DNA of 64,000 bases from positions 1 to 64,000 of the forward strand of contig NZ_JANUGQ010000026.1 in NCBI RefSeq assembly GCF_024756275.1. Reading direction: 5' to 3'. The notes beneath the pieces were generated by a model, which saw nothing but the letters and a program-made list of their open reading frames with translations, was not told the DNA's origin and did not search any database. The translations under genes and the position numbers were made by a program. This document shows positions 35,595 through 44,441 of this stretch, in pieces; the first letter of the stretch is position 1; each line of letters opens with the position of its first letter. This DNA is from Streptomyces pyxinae (GTDB taxonomy: Bacteria; Actinomycetota; Actinomycetes; Streptomycetales; Streptomycetaceae).

Positions 35595-36395
35595 ATGGCC
35601 CCGCGCTCCACCCGCCCCGTCGGCACTCCGACCCGCGGGACCACCCACCCCAACCGGCTCCGGCGCATGGACCGCTGGATCGCCGCCGTGCACGCTCCCG
35701 CCCTGCGCCGGTCCGCCGGGGCGCCGGTCGCGGTGGACCTCGGGTACGGGGCCGCGCCCTGGACCGCCGTCGAGCTGCTCCAGCGGCTCCGCCGGGACGC
35801 CGACCCGCGCACCCGGGTGGTCGGTGTGGAGATCGACCCGGCCCGGGTCGCCGCCGCGCGGCCGTACGAACGGGACGGGCTCACCTTCCGGCACGGCGGC
35901 TTCGAGGTGCCGGTGCCGGGCGCGCCCGCGCTGATCCGGGCGGCCAATGTGCTGCGCCAGTACGACGAGGACGAGGTGCGGGAGGTGTGGGCGCGGCTCT
36001 GCGGGCGGCTGGCGCCGGACGGGCTCCTGGTGGAGGGCACCTGCGACGAGATCGGGCGCCGGCACGTCTGGGTGGCGCTCGGGCCCGAGGGGCCGCGCAC
36101 GGTGACCTTCGCAACCCGGCTCGGCTCCCTGGACCGGCCCTCCGACCTGGCGGAACGGCTGCCGAAGGCGCTGATCCACCGCAATGTGCCCGGCGAACCG
36201 GTGCACGCCTTCCTCCGGGACTTCGACCGGGCCTGGGCGGCGGCCGCCCCGTACGCCTCGCTGGGCGCCCGGCAGCGCTGGATCCGTACCGCGCGGGAAC
36301 TCGCCGCCGACTGGCCGCTGGTGGACCACCGGGGACGGCTGCGCCAGGGCGAGCTGACGGTCCGCTGGTCCGCCCTCGCCCCGAACGAGACCTGA
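35595..36395 (+). CDS. Class I SAM-dependent methyltransferase
   Basis: A 266-residue protein with a Rossmann-type methyltransferase core: motif I VAVDLGYGAAPWTAVELL (about 40-57), motif II VVGVEIDPARV, and ANVLRQYDEDEV near 120. Substrate unknown. It lies between mshA and an NlpC/P60 gene, as in S. coelicolor by memory. ATG at 35595 follows no strong ribosome site; upstream in-frame codons would run into the spacer. Confidence 0.8.
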   Translation: MAPRSTRPVGTPTRGTTHPNRLRRMDRWIAAVHAPALRRSAGAPVAVDLGYGAAPWTAVELLQRLRRDADPRTRVVGVEIDPARVAAARPYERDGLTFRHGGFEVPVPGAPALIRAANVLRQYDEDEVREVWARLCGRLAPDGLLVEGTCDEIGRRHVWVALGPEGPRTVTFATRLGSLDRPSDLAERLPKALIHRNVPGEPVHAFLRDFDRAWAAAAPYASLGARQRWIRTARELAADWPLVDHRGRLRQGELTVRWSALAPNET

Positions 36396-36663
36396 GGCTC
36401 TGTCAACCCCCGTCCGAGTGACGCGTACCGCAGCGGTCCGGGGGAACGTACGACCCCGGTCCTCCGTCTCGGGAACGGGAAGCCGGGGTGTGCCGCGAAC
36501 CTGTTGCTTTGCCGCAGGGCATGGCACCATCACGGAGACCCACCAAGTTACTGACGGTTAATAAGCTGTGAGCAGGTCTCGCGTGTCCCGGACGGCCCGG
36601 AAGCCGGGCTTCCGGCACTCCGGCGCGGGGCCGGGGAGACATCGTGTCCGGAGGGGGACGCCA

Positions 36664-37803
36664 GTGAACCGACGCCGTTGGACGACGGCCGCCGTCATGG
36701 TGGTCTGCGCACTGAGCGCGCTCGCGGTGCCCGCCCACACGGCGTACGCGGCCCCGCTGCCACCGCCCTCCCCCGGCGCGTCCCCCTCCACCGGCGGCTC
36801 CGCGAGCGCGTCCGCCGTGCCGAGGCCGCTGGAGGAGGTGCGGAAGGAGATCGACGCGCTCTACCGCCAGGCGGCCTCCGCGACCGACGCCTACAACCTG
36901 GCCAAGGAGCAGACCGAGAAGCAGTCCGCCCGGATCGCCCGGCTGAGCCGCTCCATCATCGACGGCCAGCTGCGGATCGAGGACCTGCGCAAGCGGGCGG
37001 GCGCGGCGGCCCGGGAACAGTACCGGGGCGGCGGTATCCCCGAGTCCGCCCGGCTGGTACTGACCAGCGACCCGGAACTCTTCCTGGACGGCGCCGGGCG
37101 GCTGCTCCAGGGCCAGAAGGCCACCCGGGACCTGCTGGCCGAGCTGGAGCGGGCCCAGGCCGACCTGGAGTCGTACACCCGCGAGGCCGGCGTCCAGTGG
37201 GACCGGCTGGAGGCCAACCGGGTCAAGCAGGCGGACGCCAAGAAGCGCATCGAGAGCCGGATCACCGCCGCCAAGCAGCTGGAGTCCCGGCTGGCCGCCG
37301 CCGAGCGCGCCCGGCTGCTGCGGCTGGAGCAGGAGGAGGAGCGGCGCGCCCAGACCGCCTGGCTCGGCTCCGGGGCGCTCAAGGACGCCGGGGCCGGGAC
37401 CGCCGCCACCGAGGCCGGCCGGAAGGCGATCCGGTTCGCCGAGGAACAGCTCGGCAAGCCGTACGTGTGGGGCGCCGAGGGTCCGGAGTCGTACGACTGC
37501 TCGGGGCTGACCTCGCAGGCGTGGCTGGCGGCCGGCCGGGCCATCCCGCGCACCTCGCAGGAGCAGTGGCGGCTGCTGCCCCATGTGGAGATCAGGGACA
37601 TGCGGCCGGGCGATCTGATCATCTACCACGAGGACGCCAGCCATGTCGGCCTCTACATCGGCAACGGCTCGATCATCCACGCCCCGCGCCCGGGCCGGAA
37701 TGTGACGGTGACCGGCGCCGGCTCGATGACCATCCTCGGAGTCGTACGCCCCGACGACGGGGGCGACCCGTCCACCGGCCGGGGCCCGGACTCCGAGCGG
37801 TGA
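36664..37803 (+). CDS. Secreted NlpC/P60 peptidoglycan endopeptidase
   Basis: A 379-residue cell-wall hydrolase. A signal peptide (about 1-30, ending near YAA) is followed by a Ser/Pro linker, a long coiled-coil (about 55-230; heptads rich in Gln, Glu, Arg) and the NlpC/P60 domain (about 255-370). The catalytic Cys279 (YDCSGL) and His327 (DASHVGLYIG) are present. This layout is that of the RipA/Cwl-like D,L-endopeptidases that cleave stem peptides at septa. The GTG at 36664 follows GGAGGGGG; an upstream in-frame start would hide the signal peptide. Confidence 0.92.
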   Translation: MNRRRWTTAAVMVVCALSALAVPAHTAYAAPLPPPSPGASPSTGGSASASAVPRPLEEVRKEIDALYRQAASATDAYNLAKEQTEKQSARIARLSRSIIDGQLRIEDLRKRAGAAAREQYRGGGIPESARLVLTSDPELFLDGAGRLLQGQKATRDLLAELERAQADLESYTREAGVQWDRLEANRVKQADAKKRIESRITAAKQLESRLAAAERARLLRLEQEEERRAQTAWLGSGALKDAGAGTAATEAGRKAIRFAEEQLGKPYVWGAEGPESYDCSGLTSQAWLAAGRAIPRTSQEQWRLLPHVEIRDMRPGDLIIYHEDASHVGLYIGNGSIIHAPRPGRNVTVTGAGSMTILGVVRPDDGGDPSTGRGPDSER

Positions 37804-38376
37804 GCCGCCGCAGCCCCGGGCCAGTGAGCCACCGGGGCCCCCGGCCGGTGCGCCGCCGAAGCCCCTGCCCGGCGGGCCGCCGAAGCCTCCGGCCCGTGAG
37901 CCACCGGCGCCCCGGCCGGTGAGCCGCCCGGGCGGGACGGGTCGGGCCGGTGCCCGGCGGGCCGACGCCCCGCGGGGTCACTCCCGGCGGGCCGACGCCC
38001 GGCGGGGTGGCGCGCACCGCACCCGAGCCTGAGCCGGAGCACGCACCGGAGCCACCGCCCGTACGCGTACGAAGCGCGGCGCACGACCTCGCGGGCCACC
38101 TCCCGGCAGCCCCCGCGAGCCGGGCTCGCACGGCGCGCGAGCCGGGTCCGTACGGCGCACGCGCCGGGGCCCGGATACGTGAGCCAGGTCTCCCCGAACG
38201 CGTGATGTTCATCATGGGCGGCTGCCCAACTCCGTCCCACTGTGCGGCATATGCCGTAGGCGTTTCCCGGAACGCCATTCCGCCGGGACCCCACCGACCG
38301 CTATCGTCCCTCGTCTGGCGGTGTGCCGACCGGCGCCCCGCCGCGCCCTCGGGGGGAGGGAAGGAAACCACCACCG
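37804..38376. repeat. Gene-free gap with short imperfect repeats
   Basis: From 37801 to about 37930 a unit of about 24-26 bp (GTGAGCCACCGGGGCCCCCG type) is repeated five or six times with changes. At about 37950-38010 a CCCGGCGGGCCGACGCCC unit recurs. The remainder up to the ribosome site at 38358 holds no supported gene. Confidence 0.65.
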
Positions 38377-39648
38377 ATGTCCGTACCCGTACCGCGCCAG
38401 AGGACCGACGACACGCTCGGGCCGGCCGCTGTCGCGGAGTCCGGCGGCACCGGCGAGCTGACGCTGCTGGTCGTCGGGGACGACCCCGCGGGCACCTTCA
38501 CCGCACCCGAGCTGATCGACGCGTCCGGCACCCGGGTGCGCATCCGCAGGGCCCGGAACCTCACCGAGGCCGCCCGGCTGCTCACCGACGACGTGCAGTG
38601 CGTCCTGGTCGACCTGGCGCTGCCCGGCGGCGACGACCCGCTGGCGGCGCTGCGCCAGGTGCTGGCGCTCACCTCCCGGCACGCCGTACTGGCGCTGGCC
38701 GCCACGGGCCAGGCCGCGCTGGCCGCCGAGGCGGTACGGGCCGGGGCCCAGGACCATCTGTTCCGCGAGGAGCTGGACGGGCCGCTGCTGAGCCGGGCCA
38801 TCCGGTACGCGGTGGAGCGCAAGCGGGCCGACTCGGTCCAGGTGAAGCTGGCCGAGTCCCGGCTGCGCGCCCAGGAGAACGCCCGGCTGGAGCGGGGGCT
38901 GCTGCCCACCCCGCTGCTGGAGGGCTCCGATCTGCGGTTCGCGGCCCGCTACCGGCCGGGGCGGTCCCGGGCGCTGCTGGGCGGCGACTTCTACGACACG
39001 GTCCGGACGCCGGACGGCACCGTGCACGCCATGATCGGTGACGTCTGCGGGCACGGCCCGGACGAGGCGGCGCTCGGGGTGGAGCTGCGGATAGCGTGGC
39101 GGGCGCTGACCTTCGCGGGGCTCTGCGGGGACGAGCTGCTCTCCACGCTCCAGCGGGTGCTGGAGCACGAGCGGGAGAGCGAGGAGATCTTCGCGACCCT
39201 CTGCACCGTGGACATCGCACCCGACGGGCGGCGCGCCGGGCTCTGCCTGGCCGGCCACCCGGCGCCGCTGATCACCCGGCGCGGCAAGCCCGCGCGGCTG
39301 CTGCCGTACGAGGACGGGGGCCCGGCCCTGGGGCTGCTGCCGCGCGCCCGCTGGCCGCGCCGTCAGGTGGAGCTGGGCGGCACCTGGAGCCTGATGATGT
39401 ACACCGACGGGCTGATCGAGGGCCGCTCGGCCGGGCCCGGCTCGCCCCGGCTGGGCCAGGACGGCATGGTCGACCTGATCAACGACCTGCTGGCCCGGGG
39501 CCTGAACGGCGAGGACCTGCTGGAGGCCGCCATGGCCCGGGCCCGGGAGTTCAACGGCGGCGAGCTGACCGACGACGTGGCCGTACTGCTGCTGGACCGC
39601 GCCGAGGGCGGGCGCCGGCGCGGCGGCCGTACCCGCCCGCGCGCGTAG
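38377..39648 (+). CDS. Receiver-like domain fused to a PP2C/SpoIIE phosphatase
   Basis: A 423-residue protein. Residues about 25-145 form a response-regulator receiver fold (LLVVGDDP, VLVDLALPGGDDP); a short linker helix (AESRLRAQENARLERGLLP) leads to a SpoIIE-type PP2C domain (about 190-410) with GGDFYD, GDVCGHG, YTDGLIEG and TDDVAVLLL. This is the architecture of RsbU/RssB-like regulators that dephosphorylate anti-sigma-factor antagonists. The typical acidic pocket is partly replaced (GDDP), so phosphorylation is uncertain. ATG at 38377 follows GAAGGAAA. Confidence 0.88.
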   Translation: MSVPVPRQRTDDTLGPAAVAESGGTGELTLLVVGDDPAGTFTAPELIDASGTRVRIRRARNLTEAARLLTDDVQCVLVDLALPGGDDPLAALRQVLALTSRHAVLALAATGQAALAAEAVRAGAQDHLFREELDGPLLSRAIRYAVERKRADSVQVKLAESRLRAQENARLERGLLPTPLLEGSDLRFAARYRPGRSRALLGGDFYDTVRTPDGTVHAMIGDVCGHGPDEAALGVELRIAWRALTFAGLCGDELLSTLQRVLEHERESEEIFATLCTVDIAPDGRRAGLCLAGHPAPLITRRGKPARLLPYEDGGPALGLLPRARWPRRQVELGGTWSLMMYTDGLIEGRSAGPGSPRLGQDGMVDLINDLLARGLNGEDLLEAAMARAREFNGGELTDDVAVLLLDRAEGGRRRGGRTRPRA

Positions 39649-39681
39649 TGGCGTGAGCGGGCGGGGCCGGAGCGGTACGGC

Positions 39682-40044
39682 TCAGCGCCCGCCGTTGTAG
39701 GGACCGTACGGGCCGTCGCTGCTGGACCCGCCCCGGCGGCGGCCCCAGCGGCCCTTGCCGCCGCCCCCGGAGACCCGCTGGAGCGCGGGCCGTACGTCGA
39801 CCATGAAGACGATGGACGCCACCAGTCCGATGATCTGAAGGAAGAGCATCGGCACGAACACATTCACCGCCACGGTCACGCCCAGCAGCACCAGCCAGAA
39901 CGGCTTGGTCTGCTTGTCGGCCGCCCGGAACGCGTCCTCACGGGACATCAGCGCGATGACGAAGGCGATCACCGCGATGAACAGGATGGCCAGGTTGAGC
40001 AGCCAGAGAAACGTGCCGAAACCTTGCATCAACATCGGGAGCAC
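39682..40044 (-). CDS. DUF2516 membrane protein
   Basis: A 120-residue protein with two or three hydrophobic helices (LWLLNLAILFIAVIAFVIAL, FWLVLLGVTVAVNVFVPML, LVASIVFMVDV) and a Gly/Arg/Ser-rich tail. It matches the DUF2516 family of actinobacterial membrane proteins of unknown function. The start is uncertain: GTG at 40044, or ATG at 40035 or 40029; AGGCGG precedes the 40035 codon. It lies upstream of the phosphatase gene in the opposite direction. Confidence 0.8.
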   Translation of the reverse strand: MLPMLMQGFGTFLWLLNLAILFIAVIAFVIALMSREDAFRAADKQTKPFWLVLLGVTVAVNVFVPMLFLQIIGLVASIVFMVDVRPALQRVSGGGGKGRWGRRRGGSSSDGPYGPYNGGR

Positions 40045-40224
40045 CGCCTAGTCAGTGGGTGAAGCGCCTCGCCGCCACGGTACAGCCGGGCCGCTCGGGC
40101 ACCACCGGAACGCCCCGGACCCCGCCAGGGTGCCCGGGGCGTTCCGTACCGCGCATACGCACACGGACGGGGCACGGACACCGACCGCGTCCGCATTCGC
40201 GTCCGTGCCCGTGTCCGTGCTCGC

Positions 40225-40827
40225 TCAGCTCTCCGTGGGGGTGACCGGCTTCTTGGCGGCCGGCTTGCGGGCGGCGGGGGTCTTGCGCGCCTTGGGCTCC
40301 GCCACGCCCGGTTCCCCGGTGACCACCGGCTCCCCGGCCCCGGCGGCCTGCTCCGCCCCGGCGGTCCGCTCGGCGTGGACCACCCGGCCGGCGTCCGGCT
40401 CCGGGTCGGGCTCGACGGCGACGGCGATCTCGTTGATCTCCTCGGCCGCCTCGCCGCGCCAGGTCCTCACGGTCTGCTCACCGTGCTCCGCGACCCGCTC
40501 GTACGCCTCCCGGGCCCGGACGGCGTACTCGGCGGCCACGCCCACGCCCCGCAGGGCCAGGCCCTGGGCCGTCTCGCCCAGCTTCTTGAGGTCGGTGTCG
40601 AGCGTGCCGAGCGCCGCCGTGACCCGCGCCTGGGCCTCCTTGGCCTGGTCGGTCACCCGCTCCTGCACGGCCTTGGGGTCGGTCTTGCGCACCGCGTCGA
40701 ACCGGGCCGGCGCCTCGGCCGCGACCCGCTCGATCAGCCCGGGTACCTTCCTGGCCTGCTGCACGGCTAGGTCGGCCGTACCGGCGGCGAAGTAGAGGGG
40801 GGTGCGGAGTTCGTCGATGATGGCCAT
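40225..40827 (-). CDS. HBHA-like protein with Lys/Ala/Pro tail
   Basis: A 200-residue helical protein similar to the actinobacterial heparin-binding haemagglutinin family: a long amphipathic helix region (about 5-125) with heptad pattern and a basic C-terminal tail (ARKTPAARKPAAKKP) preceded by a Pro/Glu/Gly linker. In mycobacteria this tail binds sulfated glycans; in Streptomyces the role is unclear and may concern DNA, membrane or lipid bodies. It follows the XRE gene on the same strand across a hexanucleotide repeat. Confidence 0.8.
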   Translation of the reverse strand: MAIIDELRTPLYFAAGTADLAVQQARKVPGLIERVAAEAPARFDAVRKTDPKAVQERVTDQAKEAQARVTAALGTLDTDLKKLGETAQGLALRGVGVAAEYAVRAREAYERVAEHGEQTVRTWRGEAAEEINEIAVAVEPDPEPDAGRVVHAERTAGAEQAAGAGEPVVTGEPGVAEPKARKTPAARKPAAKKPVTPTES

Positions 40828-40900
40828 GCCTGCTGGTCCTCCTGGATCGCGTGGTGCGGTGTGCGGAGTTCGGGGTCAGGTGCTGGTGCTGGTACTGCTT

Positions 40901-40959
<59 letters not shown>

Positions 40960-40973
40960 CGGATGGTCCGGCG

Positions 40974-41420
40974 TCATTGCCGGAGGCCGTCACCGGCCGC
41001 CGCGGACCCGTCCGCCGCAGGGCCCTCCGTCTTCGGAGCCGCCCCCGGCGCGGATGCCTTGGCCGCCGCCGCGTCGTAGCCGTTCTCCTTGCGGAACGAG
41101 TCGTAGATCTGGAGCAGCACCTGCTTCTGCCGCTCGTTGATCGACGGGTCGGCGAGGATGACGGCCCGCGTCTCCAGTTCCTCGCGCTCCCGCTCGTCCA
41201 GGATCCCGGCGCGGACGTACAGCGTCTCCGCGGAGATCCGCAGCGCCTTGGCGACCTGCTGCAACACCTCCGCGCTCGGCTTCCGCAGCCCGCGCTCGAT
41301 CTGGCTCAGATACGGGTTCGACACCCCGGCCGCCTCCGCGAGCTGCCGCAACGACAACTGCGCGTTGCGGCGCTGCTCACGGAGATAGTCCCCGAGATTG
41401 CCGACGTTGAGAGACGCCAT
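40974..41420 (-). CDS. XRE-family HTH regulator
   Basis: A 148-residue regulator. The N-terminal XRE helix-turn-helix (about 8-65) reads LREQRRNAQLSLRQLAEAAG, VSNPYLSQIERGLRKPS; a helical middle region follows and then an Ala/Gly-rich tail. Two TTGCAAG-type sites lie directly upstream (41422-41429 and 41451-41457), which could be its own operators. The HBHA-like gene downstream on the same strand may be its target. Confidence 0.88.
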   Translation of the reverse strand: MASLNVGNLGDYLREQRRNAQLSLRQLAEAAGVSNPYLSQIERGLRKPSAEVLQQVAKALRISAETLYVRAGILDEREREELETRAVILADPSINERQKQVLLQIYDSFRKENGYDAAAAKASAPGAAPKTEGPAADGSAAAGDGLRQ

Positions 41421-41863
41421 GCTTGCAAGGGTGCCTCCACTCGCTAACTTTTGCAAGCGAGCCCCGAGTCGCCCCGGGCCGGAGCACGGCACCCGAGCGC
41501 CTCAGGCGGCCCGTGATCGGTTCAGTCGGCCCGTGAACGGTTCGGCCGGCCCAGCCGCGCTCGGCGTCAGGCCGGGCGCCGGCGATCAGGCGCGAGGCCG
41601 ATCGCGCTCCCGGAGCAGGGCGGCGATCGTGGCCGGGACCGCTGTCAGGGCCCGGATGGCCACCTCATCACCACCGGCCGGGCGCCGGAGGCGTCACCAC
41701 CACGCCGGCAGGGCCGGACAGGGGCTCCAGGTCCGGGCCCAGTCGACAGCGCCGGCGACAACGAGGGCGCCGCGTCTGCGTGAAGCCCGTCGTGCCCGGT
41801 CGACGCCGGCGCGCCTCGGACTGTGCTCGGCAGGAAGTCATTGGCGCCCCCTGCCCGCCGGCG
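41421..41863. other. Divergent gap between XRE regulator and phosphotransferase
   Basis: Holds two TTGCAAG sites beside the XRE start and then about 400 bp of G/C-rich sequence with a short repeat (CGGCCCGTGA twice near 41510-41535). No gene is supported. Confidence 0.45.
41422..41457. promoter_or_regulatory. Paired TTGCAAG sites at the XRE gene start
   Basis: A perfect palindrome CTTGCAAG (41422-41429) lies 1 bp before the XRE start codon and a second TTGCAAG at 41451-41457, 28 bp apart. The positions suggest autoregulation. Confidence 0.45.
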
Positions 41864-42784
41864 ATGAGACTTCGGGACGTGACACTGCACGAGAACGAGA
41901 TTCCGGTCGACGAGCCGCTGGTCCGGTCGCTGTTGAGGGCACAGCGGCCGGAGTGGGCCGGCCTGCCGCTGTCGCCGGCCGGATCGGGCACGGACAACAC
42001 CATGTACCGGCTGGGCGACGACCTGCTGGTACGGCTGCCGCGAGCCGCCGGCAAGGGACAGTCCGTACGCAAGGAGCAGAAATGGCTTCCCCGGCTGGCC
42101 CCCTTCCTGGCGTGCGCGATCCCCGAGCCCCTCCACGCGGGGACGCCGACCGGCGCCTTCCCGGTCGTCTGGTCGGTCCAGCGCTGGATCGACGGTGCCG
42201 AAGCCGGTCCGGAGACCGTTCGGGACTGGGCCGCCTTCGGAGCAGACCTGGCGGCGGCCGTACGGGAACTCCACCGCACCGACCTCATGGGAGCGACCCG
42301 GGCGGGCGACCTCAGCTGGTACCGGGGAGGAAGCCTGATCCCCTGCGGCCAGTGGGTCGGCCGGGCCTTCGACGACTGCCGGACGACCGTGGGTGCCGAG
42401 CTCGACATCGACACGCTGGAAGAGTTGTGGCGGACCGCGCTCGCGTTGCCCGAGCCGGCCGGGCCGCAGGTGTGGCTGCACGGCGACCTGAAGCCGACCA
42501 ATCTCCTGGTCCGGGAGGGCAGGCTCCACGCGCTCATCGACTTCGGGGGCCTCTCGGTCGGCCTGCCCGACGCCGAGCACGCCACCGTCTGGGACCTGCC
42601 GCCGCGAGCGCGCAGGGCTTACCGGGACGCCCTGAATCTCGACGAGCCGACCTGGGCCCGCGCCCGGGCCTGGGCGATCGCGGTGGGCGTCAGCGGGATC
42701 TCGTACTACTGGCACACCTTCCCCGCCTTTGTCGCGGAGTGCCGGGCACGGCTTCAGGCGATCCTCACCGACGCCGCGCGCTGA
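41864..42784 (+). CDS. Aminoglycoside-phosphotransferase-fold kinase
   Basis: A 306-residue APH-family kinase that would move phosphate from ATP or GTP onto a small hydroxyl compound. The catalytic loop HGDLKPTN (His206 to Asn213) and the metal-binding DFG-like IDFGG (about 224) are intact, as is the N-terminal lobe (SGTDNTMYRLGDDLLVRLP). Family members include antibiotic kinases and primary-metabolism kinases; resistance cannot be assumed. ATG at 41864 is used; an in-frame GTG at 41879 is possible. Confidence 0.87.
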   Translation: MRLRDVTLHENEIPVDEPLVRSLLRAQRPEWAGLPLSPAGSGTDNTMYRLGDDLLVRLPRAAGKGQSVRKEQKWLPRLAPFLACAIPEPLHAGTPTGAFPVVWSVQRWIDGAEAGPETVRDWAAFGADLAAAVRELHRTDLMGATRAGDLSWYRGGSLIPCGQWVGRAFDDCRTTVGAELDIDTLEELWRTALALPEPAGPQVWLHGDLKPTNLLVREGRLHALIDFGGLSVGLPDAEHATVWDLPPRARRAYRDALNLDEPTWARARAWAIAVGVSGISYYWHTFPAFVAECRARLQAILTDAAR

Positions 42785-42843
42785 GCCTCCCGGCGGATTC
42801 CCGCGACCGGCCGGAGCGGGAAGGCCGGTGGGGCGGGGGCGGG

Positions 42844-43326
42844 TCAGGGGGTGCGGTCGTGGGGGGCGCCGGTGGGGGTGCCGGGGGTGGTGAGGGCGGC
42901 ATCGGCGGCGGCCAGGACGGAGCCGAAGACATGGGCGATGACGGGCTTGGCGACCGTCCGGGTGAGGGTGGCGCCGATCAGGGGGACGCCGACCCCGAAG
43001 GTGGTCGTCCAGTCGACCCGGGTGCCGCCGGGGACCTCGGTGAAGGTCATGCGACCGAGGTCGTGCCGGGCCGGCGGGAAGGAGCGTTCGACGGTGTAGT
43101 CGAAGTCGTACGGGGGGTGGTACGCGGTGATCCGCTCGCGGAACCAGCCGATCAGCCAGGTGTGCAGCCGGACGGCGCCCACCCCGTACGGCGCGCCCTC
43201 GCCCGGCCGGGCCAGCCGGGCCCGGAGGACGAAGGGCGAGCGGGTGTAGTGGGTGGTCGTCGCGCACCAGTCGAACACCTCGGTGATCGGTGCCGCGATG
43301 ACCCGTCGTACGGTCAGGGTTTCCAT
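42844..43326 (-). CDS. SRPBCC-family (START-like) protein
   Basis: A 160-residue helix-grip protein: ETLTVRRVIAAPITEVFDWC at the start, FTEVPGGTRVDWTTTF in the barrel and a long C-terminal helix. Such proteins bind hydrophobic ligands or act as cyclases. Its start overlaps the end of the ECF41 sigma factor gene by 13 bp, so the two are one operon, and it is a plausible main target of that sigma factor. The last residues (TPGTPTGAP) are low complexity. Confidence 0.82.
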   Translation of the reverse strand: METLTVRRVIAAPITEVFDWCATTTHYTRSPFVLRARLARPGEGAPYGVGAVRLHTWLIGWFRERITAYHPPYDFDYTVERSFPPARHDLGRMTFTEVPGGTRVDWTTTFGVGVPLIGATLTRTVAKPVIAHVFGSVLAAADAALTTPGTPTGAPHDRTP

Positions 43327-44222
43327 GTCTCGTCCGCCTCGTTCCTCGTTCGGACCAGCCGGCGCGGCACGGTCGCCGTGCCCAGCTTGTGGGGGTTGCG
43401 CACCGCGTACATACCGTGGATCAGGCCGTCCGCGATCTCGAAGAGCAGTACGTGGTCGAGCCGGTCGCCCCGGTGGGTCAGCACGGCCGGCAGGGCGTTG
43501 TGGGTGGTGAACTCGGACCGGGTGCCCGGCAGGTTCCGCCGGGCGACCCCGGCGATGAAGCGGGCGACGCGCTCCCGGCCCCGGACCGGGCGGCGGGCGG
43601 CAGCGACCTGGCCCCCGCCGTCGGAGACATGGACCACGCCCGGTGCCAGCAGGCTCATCAGGCCCGCGATGTCCCCGGTGCCGGCGGCGCGCAGAAACCG
43701 GCCGACGACCTCCCGCGCCGTGCCCGGGTCGGGTTCGAAACGCCTGCGCCGCGCCCGTACGCGCTCCCGCGCGCGGTGCGCGATCTGCCGGACGGCGGGC
43801 TCCGGCCTGCCGACCAGGCCCGCGATCTCCCGGTGCGAGTACGCGAACACCTCACGCAGCACGAACACCGCCCGCTCGTCCGGGCTCAGCGTCTCCAGGA
43901 CCAGCAGCATCGCCATGGAGACCGACTCCGCGAGCACCAGGTCCTCGCTCACATCCGGCTCGGTGCGGACCGGCTCGGGCAACCAGGGCCCGACGTACTC
44001 CTCCCGCCGCCGGCGCGCCGCCCGCAGCTGGTTCAGCGCCTGCCGGGTGACCGTCCGCACCAGATAGGCGCGCGGGTGCCCGACGGCCTCCCCGGGTACG
44101 CCGTGCCACCGCAGGTAGCTGTCCTGGACCACGTCCTCGGCGTCGGCCGCGCTGCCGAGGATCTCGTAGGCGATCGTGAACAGCAACGGCCGGCACTCGG
44201 CGAAGACCCGTTCCCCGCTCAC
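43314..44222 (-). CDS. ECF41-type sigma factor with SnoaL-like C-terminal domain
   Basis: A 302-residue sigma factor. Sigma region 2 (about 1-75; EILGSAADAEDVVQDSYLRW) and region 4 (about 110-165; YSHREIAGLVGRPEPAVRQIAHRAR) are followed by a SnoaL/NTF2-like domain. ECF41 signatures are present: WLPEPV in the linker and DGGGQ in the extension. In this group the C-terminal domain, rather than a separate anti-sigma factor, adjusts activity. The GTG at 44222 follows GGAG by 8 bp. The gene after it encodes a SRPBCC protein rather than the usual carboxymuconolactone decarboxylase or oxidoreductase partner. Confidence 0.9.
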   Translation of the reverse strand: MSGERVFAECRPLLFTIAYEILGSAADAEDVVQDSYLRWHGVPGEAVGHPRAYLVRTVTRQALNQLRAARRRREEYVGPWLPEPVRTEPDVSEDLVLAESVSMAMLLVLETLSPDERAVFVLREVFAYSHREIAGLVGRPEPAVRQIAHRARERVRARRRRFEPDPGTAREVVGRFLRAAGTGDIAGLMSLLAPGVVHVSDGGGQVAAARRPVRGRERVARFIAGVARRNLPGTRSEFTTHNALPAVLTHRGDRLDHVLLFEIADGLIHGMYAVRNPHKLGTATVPRRLVRTRNEADETWKP

Positions 44223-44300
44223 GCCCCGTGCTCCATGCCCGTACCTCCCTGTGGCCCCGGTCCGGCCGGGCCCGGCGCGGCGGACACGGCTCACCCTGTG

Positions 44301-44327
44301 GACACCGCGCCCCGGCGAAGTGTGACA
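44301..44327 (-). promoter_or_regulatory. Candidate ECF41 autoregulated promoter
   Basis: The minus strand has TGTCACA (44327-44321), matching the -35 element known for ECF41 promoters, and TGTC 16 bp further on, close to the CGTC-type -10. It lies about 80 bp upstream of the sigma gene. Confidence 0.45.
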
Positions 44328-44441
44328 CCGGGCACAGTGGCGTGCGTCACAGGCCGTCGGGCTCCGGGCAGATCCTCTTTCGCGGGTACGCGGCGGATTT
44401 CGCCGCTACAAGGCAGGATCCGACGGCGAACCCGGCGCCGC

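Noticed and set aside
36396-36663. Possible c-di-AMP (ydaO) riboswitch upstream of the NlpC/P60 gene
   Set aside because: Such riboswitches often precede cell-wall hydrolase genes, but I could not find the conserved GAACCCGACAGCTAAC-type core in this leader.
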